Assembly (NCBI GenBank): GCA_017403285.1
Contig: JAFQOI010000118.1
Location: 1 to 54,883, forward strand
DNA: 54,883 nucleotides
Source: a bacterium
GTDB taxonomy: Bacteria > Cyanobacteriota > Vampirovibrionia > Gastranaerophilales > Gastranaerophilaceae
Direction: 5' to 3'
Made by a program: the position numbers and the translations under genes. The notes below the pieces were generated by a model. It was given only the letters and a program-made list of their open reading frames with translations. It was not told the origin of the DNA and did not search any database. Shown here piece after piece: positions 18,494 through 27,414 of this stretch (the stretch's first letter is position 1; every line of letters begins with the position of its first letter).

Positions 18494-19852
18494 TTATCTT
18501 ATAAACAATCTTGTCCCATGATTATCTCGGCCACCAAGATTCAAAAGATTTAAATTTTCTGTTGCTTGTTGGATTTTAGAAATAAAATCATCCGTTACTG
18601 GATTTTTATAAACTTGATGAAAAGATTCGCTTGCTTTTATAAGACCATTGGAATGTTCCACATAATACTTCAATCCTTCTATTGGATTTTGAACCGTTCT
18701 TGCATACCAACATGGATGTGAAAATGCCATAAATATATTTGGTTCATCTTTAAAAGCAGAAATAATTTCCTCAAAAGTATTTTCACTTGATGCGATTAAT
18801 TTTCCATTCTCAAAATGAGGTTTATATTTTTGAAATATTTTAGTAATTTCTGCATCTTCACAAATTTTTTGCAACTCATTTACAGTCTCTTTCAAATAGC
18901 CCACTGATGGATTTTGTTTATCTGTCATAATTTTAGAATAATACTCTTCTGGATTTTTACCGAATTTATTTGCATGTTGTGTTATAGCGTGTTTAGTTTG
19001 AGCATAATGATATGCACGCCAATGAATATTCATTACATTACCATATTTTTTAAACTCATAAAATTTTACAAATTCATCAAACGAAAATTTTGTTTGAGGG
19101 TATTTTTCTGCAAGTTCAGAAAAATAGTTATGCACCATATCTATACGTTTTTGCCTAATGCCATCTAAAAATTTATTTACTTTATCCGAGTATGGATTTA
19201 CCCCATAAACAAGTAATTCAGACATTTCGCACGGATTAGATGAATTATGTACTTTATGAGCGAAACTAACTTCGACACCAGGGACAAATCGTAAATTCTT
19301 ATATTTTTGAGGATTTGCTTCAATTATATCCAATGCTTCTTTTAGTCCACTCACTGTATCATGGTCGGTTAGTGCAAAAACAAATTTTTGCCTAGTTTTA
19401 CTATAAAGTTTATCAGCATATTCGGCCGCATCATCAAGAAGATTTTTTACAAACCCATCACCGTCTGAGTGAATTGAATGGCTATGTAAATCAGCCCGAA
19501 AAACGCCATTTTTAAGATTTTCAGGATTAAACACATAATTTTTATTTTCAAGTTTTGAAAGCATACCTAAAAGTTCTTCACTACTTGCAATGGGTGACAA
19601 ATTCTTAGGATTTATTGTCCTATTTTTTGCACTCCCCATTGATTCAGCCAATGTTTTTACATAAGCAGATGGTTTACTTTTTATTATCTGATAAGAACCA
19701 AAAGTAATGGCAAAAGTAGCCATTGCAATACCAACTGGCATTACAAAGTTTTTGTAATCTTGTTTTAAATCTGAATTACTCTTTTTTTCAGATGTTTCAC
19801 TTCTAAAAACAGGCGCACGACCACTATTCAATATTACAGCAGAAATTTTCAT
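18494..19852 (-). CDS. Membrane-anchored PHP-domain phosphoesterase
   Basis: 452 residues. After an N-terminus starting MKISAVIL and a PVFRSE box (a possible variant of the VSFG tag), a transmembrane helix covers about residues 35-57. The PHP domain begins at about residue 115: ADLHSHSIHSDGDG gives the first metal-binding His residues, LTDHDTVSGL the next, then VPGVEVSF, and SHPCWYART and GGRDNHGTR near the end. PHP proteins hydrolyse phosphoesters (nucleoside 3',5'-bisphosphates, histidinol phosphate, 5'-nucleotides) with two or three metal ions; the substrate here is unknown. The enzyme domain carries insertions compared with minimal PHP proteins. It is convergent with the radical SAM gene. 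Confidence 0.85.
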   Translation of the reverse strand: MKISAVILNSGRAPVFRSETSEKKSNSDLKQDYKNFVMPVGIAMATFAITFGSYQIIKSKPSAYVKTLAESMGSAKNRTINPKNLSPIASSEELLGMLSKLENKNYVFNPENLKNGVFRADLHSHSIHSDGDGFVKNLLDDAAEYADKLYSKTRQKFVFALTDHDTVSGLKEALDIIEANPQKYKNLRFVPGVEVSFAHKVHNSSNPCEMSELLVYGVNPYSDKVNKFLDGIRQKRIDMVHNYFSELAEKYPQTKFSFDEFVKFYEFKKYGNVMNIHWRAYHYAQTKHAITQHANKFGKNPEEYYSKIMTDKQNPSVGYLKETVNELQKICEDAEITKIFQKYKPHFENGKLIASSENTFEEIISAFKDEPNIFMAFSHPCWYARTVQNPIEGLKYYVEHSNGLIKASESFHQVYKNPVTDDFISKIQQATENLNLLNLGGRDNHGTRLFIR

Positions 19853-19888
19853 ATAACACTCTCACAACCTTGCAAGAGTACAACACCT

Positions 19889-20578
19889 CTAATTATAATT
19901 TTTTGTTATATTCATATCGTTTTCATCACAATAATTTACACTATTTTTACTAATTTTAAGTTCAACAGCACTAACTTTTTCAACTTTATCAATAGTACTA
20001 TGAAGTACGATTAAACCGCCAACAATATTACCTAAAGTAACTGGTATTAAATTAAAGAAATTAACTTGTCCAGCACTAAAATAAAACATATTCGCAACGC
20101 AGTGTTCAAAACCAGAAATAACAAATAATGTAACTGGAATCATTATTGCAAATATCTTTGCCGAAGAAACTGTTTTTATTCTGCTTGCCATATAAACTGC
20201 GAAACAAACAAGAACATTACAAAAAATACCACGCATAAATGCCTCAAAAAATGGTAATTCGGCCTTCATATGCGCAATATTTTTCAATACATCCATTGAA
20301 AAACCAGAATATATAATTATTTGAGCAGACAAAAAACAACCTATAAAATTTCCAATATAAACTAGAACCCAATATTTTAAAATAGTATCAAGTTTAAAGC
20401 CATCCCTAACCTTTAATATATTCCCAGTAAACAACTGAAACTGTATTAACACAATCATTACAAGCCCAGCAGAAAACACGATTCCATTCGCCGGTTTTGG
20501 CAATCCTGCCGAAGCAAATGCCCCAAGGGCTATACACATACCACCATATATTGAATCCATTAATAATTTTTTATGCAT
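19889..20578 (-). CDS. Formate/nitrite transporter family channel (FocA/NirC-like)
   Basis: 229 residues with six hydrophobic segments of the FNT family, which conducts small monovalent anions such as formate, nitrite or hydrosulphide. Family signatures are FQLFTGNIL, IGNFIGCFLSA, GIFCNVLVCFAVYMA, ISGFEHCVANMFY (central His loop) and VTLGNIVGG. The first helix begins almost at the start codon, so the amphipathic N-terminal segment of FocA that gates the pore is missing or very short. The ATG has AAAGGA 7 nt upstream, and lies inside one arm of a 13-bp inverted repeat. With adhE elsewhere in the window, formate release during mixed-acid fermentation is the likeliest role (inference). Confidence 0.88.
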   Translation of the reverse strand: MHKKLLMDSIYGGMCIALGAFASAGLPKPANGIVFSAGLVMIVLIQFQLFTGNILKVRDGFKLDTILKYWVLVYIGNFIGCFLSAQIIIYSGFSMDVLKNIAHMKAELPFFEAFMRGIFCNVLVCFAVYMASRIKTVSSAKIFAIMIPVTLFVISGFEHCVANMFYFSAGQVNFFNLIPVTLGNIVGGLIVLHSTIDKVEKVSAVELKISKNSVNYCDENDMNITKNYN

Positions 20579-20632
20579 GCTTTGTCCTTTTCATTGATGT
20601 TCAATGATAACATCATTTTACAAAGCATGCAT
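20573..20632 (-). promoter_or_regulatory. Inverted repeat covering the FNT start codon
   Basis: Perfect 13-bp arms ATGCATGCTTTGT (20573-20585) and ACAAAGCATGCAT (20620-20632) flank 34 nt that include the ribosome-binding site and an inner palindrome CATTGA-TGT-TCAATG. The start codon (20576-20578) is in one arm. In RNA this would trap the AUG in a stem; in DNA it could be an operator, the inner part resembling a shortened FNR/CRP-like half-site pair. A possible -10 (TACAAT on the minus strand, 20633-20638) would start transcription inside the outer arm, which favours the operator reading. Confidence 0.45.
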
Positions 20633-20664
20633 ATTGTAAATTTTTATTAGTTTTATATTTTTTA

Positions 20665-21126
20665 CTACTTACACAATTCTTCTATTAATTCTGTAGGATT
20701 TGCCTTGGAATCAATATTTTCTTGAATTTCAGATAAATGTTTTTCTATATTATATTTAATTGTTTTTTTACTTTGTCTAGAAGATAAACCTTTTGCAATT
20801 TCATCAAAAACAATGTATGAACTTAACTGCATATAAGATTGTATATCTTTTGCTTTTTTATTTGATTTTAATAAAGTTTCACTTCTATTAAGAGTATATT
20901 TTAAGATTGAATCTAATATATATTTATTTTCTCTAAAAGATTGTTTTTCACTTGAGTTTAATAGTGTGTTTAAAAGAACTCTACAATGAGTTTCAATGGT
21001 TTCTGATAAACTTTTTCTTCTAATCCAAGGCACTGTTCTTGATATGCGATTATTGCATTCTTTTAATTTGCTTTCTGCATATTTTACAAGCATATACTTT
21101 TTGATGTTTTCTTTAAATTCTTTCAT
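20665..21126 (-). CDS. Hypothetical basic helical protein
   Basis: 153 residues, Lys/Glu/Ser-rich and predicted all-helical, with no signal peptide, membrane span or recognised domain. AGAGGACA precedes the ATG at a workable distance. It lies upstream of the formate-channel gene on the same strand with an 86-bp gap containing the inverted repeat, so separate transcription is likely. Function unknown. Confidence 0.6.
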   Translation of the reverse strand: MKEFKENIKKYMLVKYAESKLKECNNRISRTVPWIRRKSLSETIETHCRVLLNTLLNSSEKQSFRENKYILDSILKYTLNRSETLLKSNKKAKDIQSYMQLSSYIVFDEIAKGLSSRQSKKTIKYNIEKHLSEIQENIDSKANPTELIEELCK

Positions 21127-21242
21127 TGGCAGTGTCCTCTATTTACTAATATCTTAAGCCTTTTCCATTCCAAAAAATGACCATATCCGTTTTATATCAT
21201 AAAGTTATAAAGTTGTACTACTCCAAATGTATGGTAAATTCA

Positions 21243-21282
21243 TAAAAAAAAGGAAAATATATACTCTATTTTCCCTTTTTAT
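21243..21282 (-). terminator. Hairpin terminator of the autotransporter gene
   Basis: A stem of about 13 bp (AAAAAGG-AAAATA with TATTTTCCCTTTTT, one bulge) lies just after the autotransporter stop; on the minus strand it ends in TTTTCCTTTTTTTT. Confidence 0.7.
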
Positions 21283-21302
21283 TTAATATAAAATTTATTC
21301 TG

Positions 21303-24300
21303 TTATATCGTTTCTTTTTTGTTTCTACCAACTGCCCATCTCATACCAGCAGATAAAGAAACACCATTACGTCCAAAACTTCTTCCCATGGATTGGAAAT
21401 AACCAGTAAAATTATCACCAACTCGTTTTTGAACACCAATGCCATATTGTATATATGGTTTTATTTTGAATTGATTAATAGATACAGAATCAGCAATTGT
21501 TTGAGTATCTGTTAACATATTCCAGACTAACTGCATAGAAAGATATGGTTGCCAATTATCAGGTAAATTTCCTATCAATTTAACACCAGGAACAATTGTT
21601 AAACCGTGCATATCTTCTGGTCTAATACGCACCCCTGCTGCATTTGTATAATCATAGGCATTAATAAAAGAATATCCTGCCAAAAGACTTGGTTGCAATA
21701 TCAATTTATCGTCATTATATCCAAAATTATACCCTGTTTTTAGTGCAGCACCTGCATTTAAAACAGAGAAATCTTCACTACCATACATAGTAGAAGCATC
21801 ACCAATTCCAAGACCAGCACTTGCCGTAACCCCAGCAAAGAATCTATCTTTAAACAACATTCCAGTAGCCCCAATTTGACCACCATTTTGATATATTGAA
21901 ACGCCATCAAAATGCTGGTGAGAACCCGTATAACCCATATAACCAGAATACATAGAATACCAGCCTTTTCTCAACTTAACAAGTTCAGAATCAGCACCAA
22001 CGTATGTTGAATATAAAGAATTACCAACTTTTGGACCATCTTTTAATCCTACCTTTTCAAATGTTGCATATGGTTTAAACCAAATTCCTTTATATTCTTC
22101 TGGCAACTGATTAGGATTATACGCCATTTGTTTTGAAACATCAGCAATTGCATATCTGTTTTTATATTTTAATGAATTAAGCTCTTTTAATGGCATAGAC
22201 ATTAACATATCCATAGTGCCAAAGGCCATATCATAACTATTTATTTGAGTCAAATACGCACCAACTTGTGCACCAACAGTAGAAGCAAAAATTGATGGGT
22301 TGTAATCTCTATAAGAACCTGTATTCATACGTGATAAAAGGATATCCCCCGAATTGCCAGTTTCACTATATCCCAAACCATACTTATAAATTGGCGTCAT
22401 AACCTGTTTCCCACCACTTGTTGAGACATTACCTATTAATGCTTCATTATTATATTCTGGTCTTACAAATGGTATTTTATAATTGTCTTCTGTTAAAACT
22501 GTTTTTGCATTTGAAAAATTAGCACTAGAAACAATCATTTTGTTTCCATTTAAAACTACATCGGAATTATTTTCAAAAGCAAAAGTATCTGCTTTTCTTT
22601 CTGCAAAATCAATATCAACTACAACATTTGCATCAGTAGTTAATTCCATTCTCTTTAAATCGATTTTATTAGCAGAATTATTCACTAGATTTAAAGTACC
22701 ACCATTGAAGAAAAGAGAATTTGTTTTATCGGAAGATAAAAAAGAATCATCTGCAACAGATAAAACCCCTGAATTCAAACGCCAATCAACATTTTTACTA
22801 ACATTATTTAATGTTGCGTAGTTTGCTGTTGTCATAGCCGTTACATCACTTATATTATAAATATCAACTTGATTATTACCTTTTATTTTTATAAGGTCTG
22901 TTGCTTTATTGGAACCAACAATATCACCATTGACAGAAATTTTATTGTTAACTGCATTCAAATCAACAACACCATTATTCATTATGATAGCTTTTTCACC
23001 CTTCGAACCAAGTCTAATATCCTTATCCGAAGAATCAACTGCTAAAATCCCGCCATTTTGAACTTTTAAATTATAAGGTGTACCGCCATAAAAACTTGTC
23101 TTTATTACGGTACCACCGGCATTTGAAGCACCATCAATGGTTAATCCTTCATATTTTTTAGCAAAATTTACATCTATTCCAGATACTTCAAAATGGTTTC
23201 CCACAACAGTTCCAGCATCAAATGGTTGTGGATTTTCTGTATTGATATAATTCGCCGCAGTTTCATCTTCTGCCGCTTCTCTTAATCCACTAGAGTTACC
23301 GATCCAATTTACCTTTAAATATTTATTATCGGCAGTATCTTGAGTCACGCTATATTTATTACCCGAGTAATAAATACTAGCACTACCATTTAAATCAATG
23401 ACATTTGAACTATCATCAAAGACTTGATAAGTTTTTCCATCCTCTAGGGTTTTAACTGCTTCTTCACCTATTTTTATTTGAGAAAGCTTTATGTCAAATC
23501 CATCTATATTTTGAAGATTAAAAGTATCACCTAAATCTAATGATAATTTAGAATCAGACTCTGATTTTAAGTTTTTTATCGTAGTAAGATTTTGAGATTG
23601 ATTTATAGTTGATAATTCAGCATTACTAGCCAAATTAATATTATTAGCAACATTTTGAGTATTAGTACCCAAAGTCAGTTTTGCGTTTGAATTTACATTG
23701 ATATTTCCATCCCCAACAATACTTTGATTTTTATCTAATACGGATAAATTTGCCGAATTAACAACATTAATTGTCCCAGCATTATTTATGTTATAAACAT
23801 TAATATCTGCATTGCCCAAATTCAAAGTACCAGCAAGATTCATTTTTAATGTGTTTTTAGTAACATTACCAATTTTACTGTTACCATCAATTTTTCCAGA
23901 ATAAGACCCAACGTAAGAAGAATCTAAATTACCAGAGTTATCTGCACCAAAATTGATGTTAGTAAACAAGGTAGTTGGATTTTGAACACGTCCATACTGC
24001 CCGCTACGTTCAGAATTCCATCTTGAAACTATTGCTCCATCAATTTTTGCATTTTCTTGAATATTTATATTTTTTACATAAGCATTTGGAGAAATATAAA
24101 CAGCATTTTCAGCATCATCAACTGCTTCAATTGTGCCATTTACATTAAAATTTTCAACCAACGGACCAGCCAGTTCATTCAAATCCTCATCTTCACCGTA
24201 CATTGAGCGAATATAAGAACCTCTTTCTTCTATATATTCTCCTAAAAGATTTTTGCCAAAATCAAAACTAACAGCAGAACTATTTGCACCTACCGCTTTA

Positions 24301-25802
24301 ATTTTAGAACCTTCTTTTATATTTATATTGTGTCCACTACCATAAGCGACACCAAGCCCGATACTATTTGCACCTTTTGACTCAATTGTTCCACCATCAA
24401 TAGTGTATGTATTACCCACACCATCTATTCTTACACCAAAAGAACCTTGTCCTCCTGTTGTCACATTAGATGTTTGAGTAATATTTCCATTTTCACCATA
24501 CAAATGGACCCCAATTGCTTGATTTTTTCTTAAAAAATAATCATCAACAACATTGGCAATTGTGTTATCCAAATAGAATGACTTACCATAATATTCTTTC
24601 AAATCAATGTCATAGCCAATATCTTTAAGTAAGGCAAGTTCCGCTTCCATAAATGTCGTCCAGTTACGATAATTTTGGTGAGACATGTATGTATTACGAA
24701 GTTCCGTATGGGACAAATCAGCCTGATATAAATAACCAGTAGGAGTAAGTGCGTATGGCTCTCTACCGTTAATAGGCAAGCCATTTACTCTGGCATTATT
24801 ACCTAAAGCATCTTTGTATGTACCAGAAAAGTCAGCCAAGCCTCCAGCACTTTTTATTTTATTTTCGCAATAGGCAATAATTTCCTTTTCAGCCAAACCC
24901 GCAACTTCACTGTCAGTAACACCACTTAATACTTTCATTGTTTGCGGACCAGCAAAATATGGGGCATTTTGTGATATATCAAAAACTTCAGACTGACTAA
25001 CTCCATAATCTTCTGCCGTCATGGAACTATCAACAACTATAGGCATACCTCTTTCAGGTGTAATCGTTTTACCTATACTTTTGTCATATACTCTTAAGTA
25101 TTTGTCATACACGGTTAATTTGGCTGGATTATTATCTTCATCAAATTCCGAAAAATAAAATTGATAACCACTTGGAGTATAAAGAGGGACACTCCCAGAG
25201 GCAATACCAAGTGCGTGTGCAATTTCATGTTCTATTACAATCATCAAATTTGGCAAAGTTCCTTGATACAATGCACTAATGGTAGTTGATTTATCCCACC
25301 CTGATGCTTCAGGCGAAAGTCCAATACCCACGCCAATAAGACCATCATAATATCTACCAGTAGAGTTAAATAACTCTTGCATTTCTGCATCTTTTATATA
25401 TTTTTTTCCATTAATCGCAGCATTTACGGCAGAAGTTCTATATTCACTTAATTGTCCATTTGATTCATAATATTCAACTATTGGACTGCTTGCATAAGCG
25501 TTATAAGCGTATTCATCTCCTGTTTGGAGATGAAATACCATTATTTTTGCACCTTGTTTTTGATTTGAATTATTAATCAAATCATTGATTATTACACCAG
25601 CACAACCAACAGAAAGCAGTTCATCACGAGAAAAATCATCCTGAACATCATAACCATGAAGTGTTGTTTCTCCTTGTTCAAAAATTGTATATTCAAAAAT
25701 TGGCTGACTACCATCACCAGGAATATCTCTAACTATTTCAGCAGAAACGGGCATTGAAACAATCGTACTTAATAAGAGCAATTGAGCCCAATTTTTTTTC
25801 AT
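21303..25802 (-). CDS. Type V autotransporter with metalloprotease passenger
   Basis: 1499 residues. The Sec signal peptide ends near SMPVSA-E (about residue 21). The first ~420 residues form a zincin-like domain with HEIAHALG at 192-199 (HExxHxxG; the third ligand could lie in the following loop). Residues about 430-1190 are a repetitive passenger rich in G, N, S and T with many short beta motifs (SKIKAVGANSSAVSF and similar), typical of a right-handed beta-helix. The last ~285 residues form an autotransporter beta-barrel (PEEYKGIWFKPYATFEKVG onward, ending in a GMRWAVGR strand), though the final residues are KKETI rather than an aromatic. It is exported to and displayed on the outer membrane. 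CGGAG lies 8-9 nt upstream of the ATG. It probably cleaves host or neighbour-cell proteins (inference). Confidence 0.9.
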   Translation of the reverse strand: MKKNWAQLLLLSTIVSMPVSAEIVRDIPGDGSQPIFEYTIFEQGETTLHGYDVQDDFSRDELLSVGCAGVIINDLINNSNQKQGAKIMVFHLQTGDEYAYNAYASSPIVEYYESNGQLSEYRTSAVNAAINGKKYIKDAEMQELFNSTGRYYDGLIGVGIGLSPEASGWDKSTTISALYQGTLPNLMIVIEHEIAHALGIASGSVPLYTPSGYQFYFSEFDEDNNPAKLTVYDKYLRVYDKSIGKTITPERGMPIVVDSSMTAEDYGVSQSEVFDISQNAPYFAGPQTMKVLSGVTDSEVAGLAEKEIIAYCENKIKSAGGLADFSGTYKDALGNNARVNGLPINGREPYALTPTGYLYQADLSHTELRNTYMSHQNYRNWTTFMEAELALLKDIGYDIDLKEYYGKSFYLDNTIANVVDDYFLRKNQAIGVHLYGENGNITQTSNVTTGGQGSFGVRIDGVGNTYTIDGGTIESKGANSIGLGVAYGSGHNINIKEGSKIKAVGANSSAVSFDFGKNLLGEYIEERGSYIRSMYGEDEDLNELAGPLVENFNVNGTIEAVDDAENAVYISPNAYVKNINIQENAKIDGAIVSRWNSERSGQYGRVQNPTTLFTNINFGADNSGNLDSSYVGSYSGKIDGNSKIGNVTKNTLKMNLAGTLNLGNADINVYNINNAGTINVVNSANLSVLDKNQSIVGDGNINVNSNAKLTLGTNTQNVANNINLASNAELSTINQSQNLTTIKNLKSESDSKLSLDLGDTFNLQNIDGFDIKLSQIKIGEEAVKTLEDGKTYQVFDDSSNVIDLNGSASIYYSGNKYSVTQDTADNKYLKVNWIGNSSGLREAAEDETAANYINTENPQPFDAGTVVGNHFEVSGIDVNFAKKYEGLTIDGASNAGGTVIKTSFYGGTPYNLKVQNGGILAVDSSDKDIRLGSKGEKAIIMNNGVVDLNAVNNKISVNGDIVGSNKATDLIKIKGNNQVDIYNISDVTAMTTANYATLNNVSKNVDWRLNSGVLSVADDSFLSSDKTNSLFFNGGTLNLVNNSANKIDLKRMELTTDANVVVDIDFAERKADTFAFENNSDVVLNGNKMIVSSANFSNAKTVLTEDNYKIPFVRPEYNNEALIGNVSTSGGKQVMTPIYKYGLGYSETGNSGDILLSRMNTGSYRDYNPSIFASTVGAQVGAYLTQINSYDMAFGTMDMLMSMPLKELNSLKYKNRYAIADVSKQMAYNPNQLPEEYKGIWFKPYATFEKVGLKDGPKVGNSLYSTYVGADSELVKLRKGWYSMYSGYMGYTGSHQHFDGVSIYQNGGQIGATGMLFKDRFFAGVTASAGLGIGDASTMYGSEDFSVLNAGAALKTGYNFGYNDDKLILQPSLLAGYSFINAYDYTNAAGVRIRPEDMHGLTIVPGVKLIGNLPDNWQPYLSMQLVWNMLTDTQTIADSVSINQFKIKPYIQYGIGVQKRVGDNFTGYFQSMGRSFGRNGVSLSAGMRWAVGRNKKETI

Positions 25803-25867
25803 AATTCCAAACTCCGAGTTGTTTTATATTAAATTATATAATTTATAGCTATACTGACGTTGATTGT

Positions 25868-25881
25868 AACATATATGTTAT
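25868..25881. promoter_or_regulatory. Palindrome upstream of the autotransporter gene
   Basis: TAACATATATGTTA is a perfect 14-bp palindrome about 65 bp upstream of the autotransporter start and 120 bp from the divergent radical SAM gene. It is an operator-like position for either gene. The match to the cyanobacterial NtcA pattern (GTA-N8-TAC) is incomplete. Confidence 0.3.
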
Positions 25882-26000
25882 ATTCCCATATCCTCCATAT
25901 TTATTAAAAAAACAGGCAAAAAATAACCTTTCTTAATATTTGTAGAAGAAAATTTTATGTAATATATAATAAAAGACATAAAGGATTGTTATAAAAAAGA

Positions 26001-26987
26001 ATGAAATATTGCTCTGAATTCAACAATGTATTAACTTTTTTTCCGGATAAAATCCGTTCTTGTTGTGTATTAGGAAATTTAGGTCCTGTATATTACGAAA
26101 ACTACAATGGCGACATTAAAACTTTTGATTTTGAGTATTTAAAAGCAAAGAAAAAAGAAATTTACGAACAACAACTAAATGAAATCTTTAACAATTTGCC
26201 TTGCGAAAATTGCTTCTATTTAAAAGATAAAACAGATGAAGATAGGTTTTCTCCAAAATTTTCATTAGTTTATTTAAACAGTTGGACTCAATGTAATTGT
26301 GGCTGCTTTTACTGCGATAGATTAAAATATTCAAAAGGCAAAATAACAAAACGCAAAGAGAAAAGTGAATATTATGATTTGTTGCCAATCATAAAAGGGT
26401 TGTACAAACACGACCTTCTCGACAGGGAAAACCTTAGAGTGGTTTTTCACGGCGGTGATTTTTCCGTTCTAAAAGAATTTAAACCAGTTGTAAAAACATT
26501 CTTGAAATATGGCATTAGAAAAATTGATTTTTCTTCTAACAACATCATTTTTCATCCAATAGTCAAAGATTTATTGGCGAAGAAAAAAGCGTCATTGAAT
26601 ATGTCCTTAGACTGCGGAACAAGAGAAACCTACAAACTAATAAAGCGTGTTGATAAATTTAATGACGTAATTAAAAATTTGAAAAAATATGTGAAAGCAT
26701 CAAAAAGTGATTCACCTGAAATCAATGTAAAATACATTCTTTTAAAAGATGTTAATGATAACGAAAAAGAAATTCAAAGTTTTATACAAACAATGAAAAA
26801 TATTGGAATAACAAGGGTTTCTCTACATCTTGAACATAAATATGCAAACGAACTTTTTGAAAATAAAAACAAGATTCCTATACATTATAAGAATCTCATC
26901 AATCTATTTTTTGAATTATGCAAAGAAAATAATTTTTACTATGACACGCCTGATGATGTTATGGACTATATAATGACTAATCTATAA
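26001..26987 (+). CDS. Radical SAM protein with N-terminal cysteine-cluster domain
   Basis: 328 residues, a paralogue of the gene at 17.4 kb. It starts MKYC and has an N-terminal cysteine cluster (C4, C21, C22, C68, C71) before the radical SAM motif CNCGCFYC (C98, C102, C105), then VVFHGGDFSVL (the 'GGE' motif with Asp in place of Glu), NMSLDCGTRETYK and NVKYILLKDVNDNEKEI, all shared with the paralogues. A TATAAT at 25965-25970 is a likely -10; AAGGA stands rather far (about 15 nt) from the ATG. The substrate is unknown. Its 3' end overlaps the convergent TPR gene by 11 bp. Confidence 0.83.
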   Translation: MKYCSEFNNVLTFFPDKIRSCCVLGNLGPVYYENYNGDIKTFDFEYLKAKKKEIYEQQLNEIFNNLPCENCFYLKDKTDEDRFSPKFSLVYLNSWTQCNCGCFYCDRLKYSKGKITKRKEKSEYYDLLPIIKGLYKHDLLDRENLRVVFHGGDFSVLKEFKPVVKTFLKYGIRKIDFSSNNIIFHPIVKDLLAKKKASLNMSLDCGTRETYKLIKRVDKFNDVIKNLKKYVKASKSDSPEINVKYILLKDVNDNEKEIQSFIQTMKNIGITRVSLHLEHKYANELFENKNKIPIHYKNLINLFFELCKENNFYYDTPDDVMDYIMTNL

Positions 26988-27273
26988 ACACCATTATTTG
27001 TCTTTTTATTTTCCTATACAAAGCAACTTCTGGTTGCATCTTCAATGCTATTTCAATATCTTTGAGTGCTTCTTGATATTTTTCAATATTTTTATAAGCC
27101 TTGCTTCTAGAAGCATAAAACATATCATTGTCTGGTTCCAAAGCTATTGCCTTATCAAATTCTTTAATTGCTTTATTACTTTGACCTTTTGCGCAAAGAT
27201 ACTCGCCCGCCAAAGCATATTCACACGCGGTTTTATTTTCTTTTTTTCCAAAAATTTTCTCTAAAAAACTCAT
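26977..27273 (-). CDS. Small TPR-repeat protein
   Basis: 98 residues with about two and a half tetratricopeptide repeats: ACEYALAGEYLCAKGQSNKAI, FDKAIALEPDNDMFYASRSKAY and KYQEALKDIEIALKMQPE show the W/L-G-Y-A-F-A-P pattern. TPRs bind partner peptides; no enzymatic domain is attached. AGAGGT lies 5 nt upstream of the ATG. It sits on the opposite strand between two radical SAM genes, so an adaptor role with them is possible but unsupported. Confidence 0.8.
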   Translation of the reverse strand: MSFLEKIFGKKENKTACEYALAGEYLCAKGQSNKAIKEFDKAIALEPDNDMFYASRSKAYKNIEKYQEALKDIEIALKMQPEVALYRKIKRQIMVFID

Positions 27274-27414
27274 AAGAACCTCTTATTTTCTAGAGATATT
27301 TTATAATACAAATAAATAAAATACAATTTTTAAATAAAGTTATATTCAAATTATTCTTATTTTTGAATTTGTGTATTATAATTTTAAAAGAAGATAGATA
27401 GGAATTTACAAATT

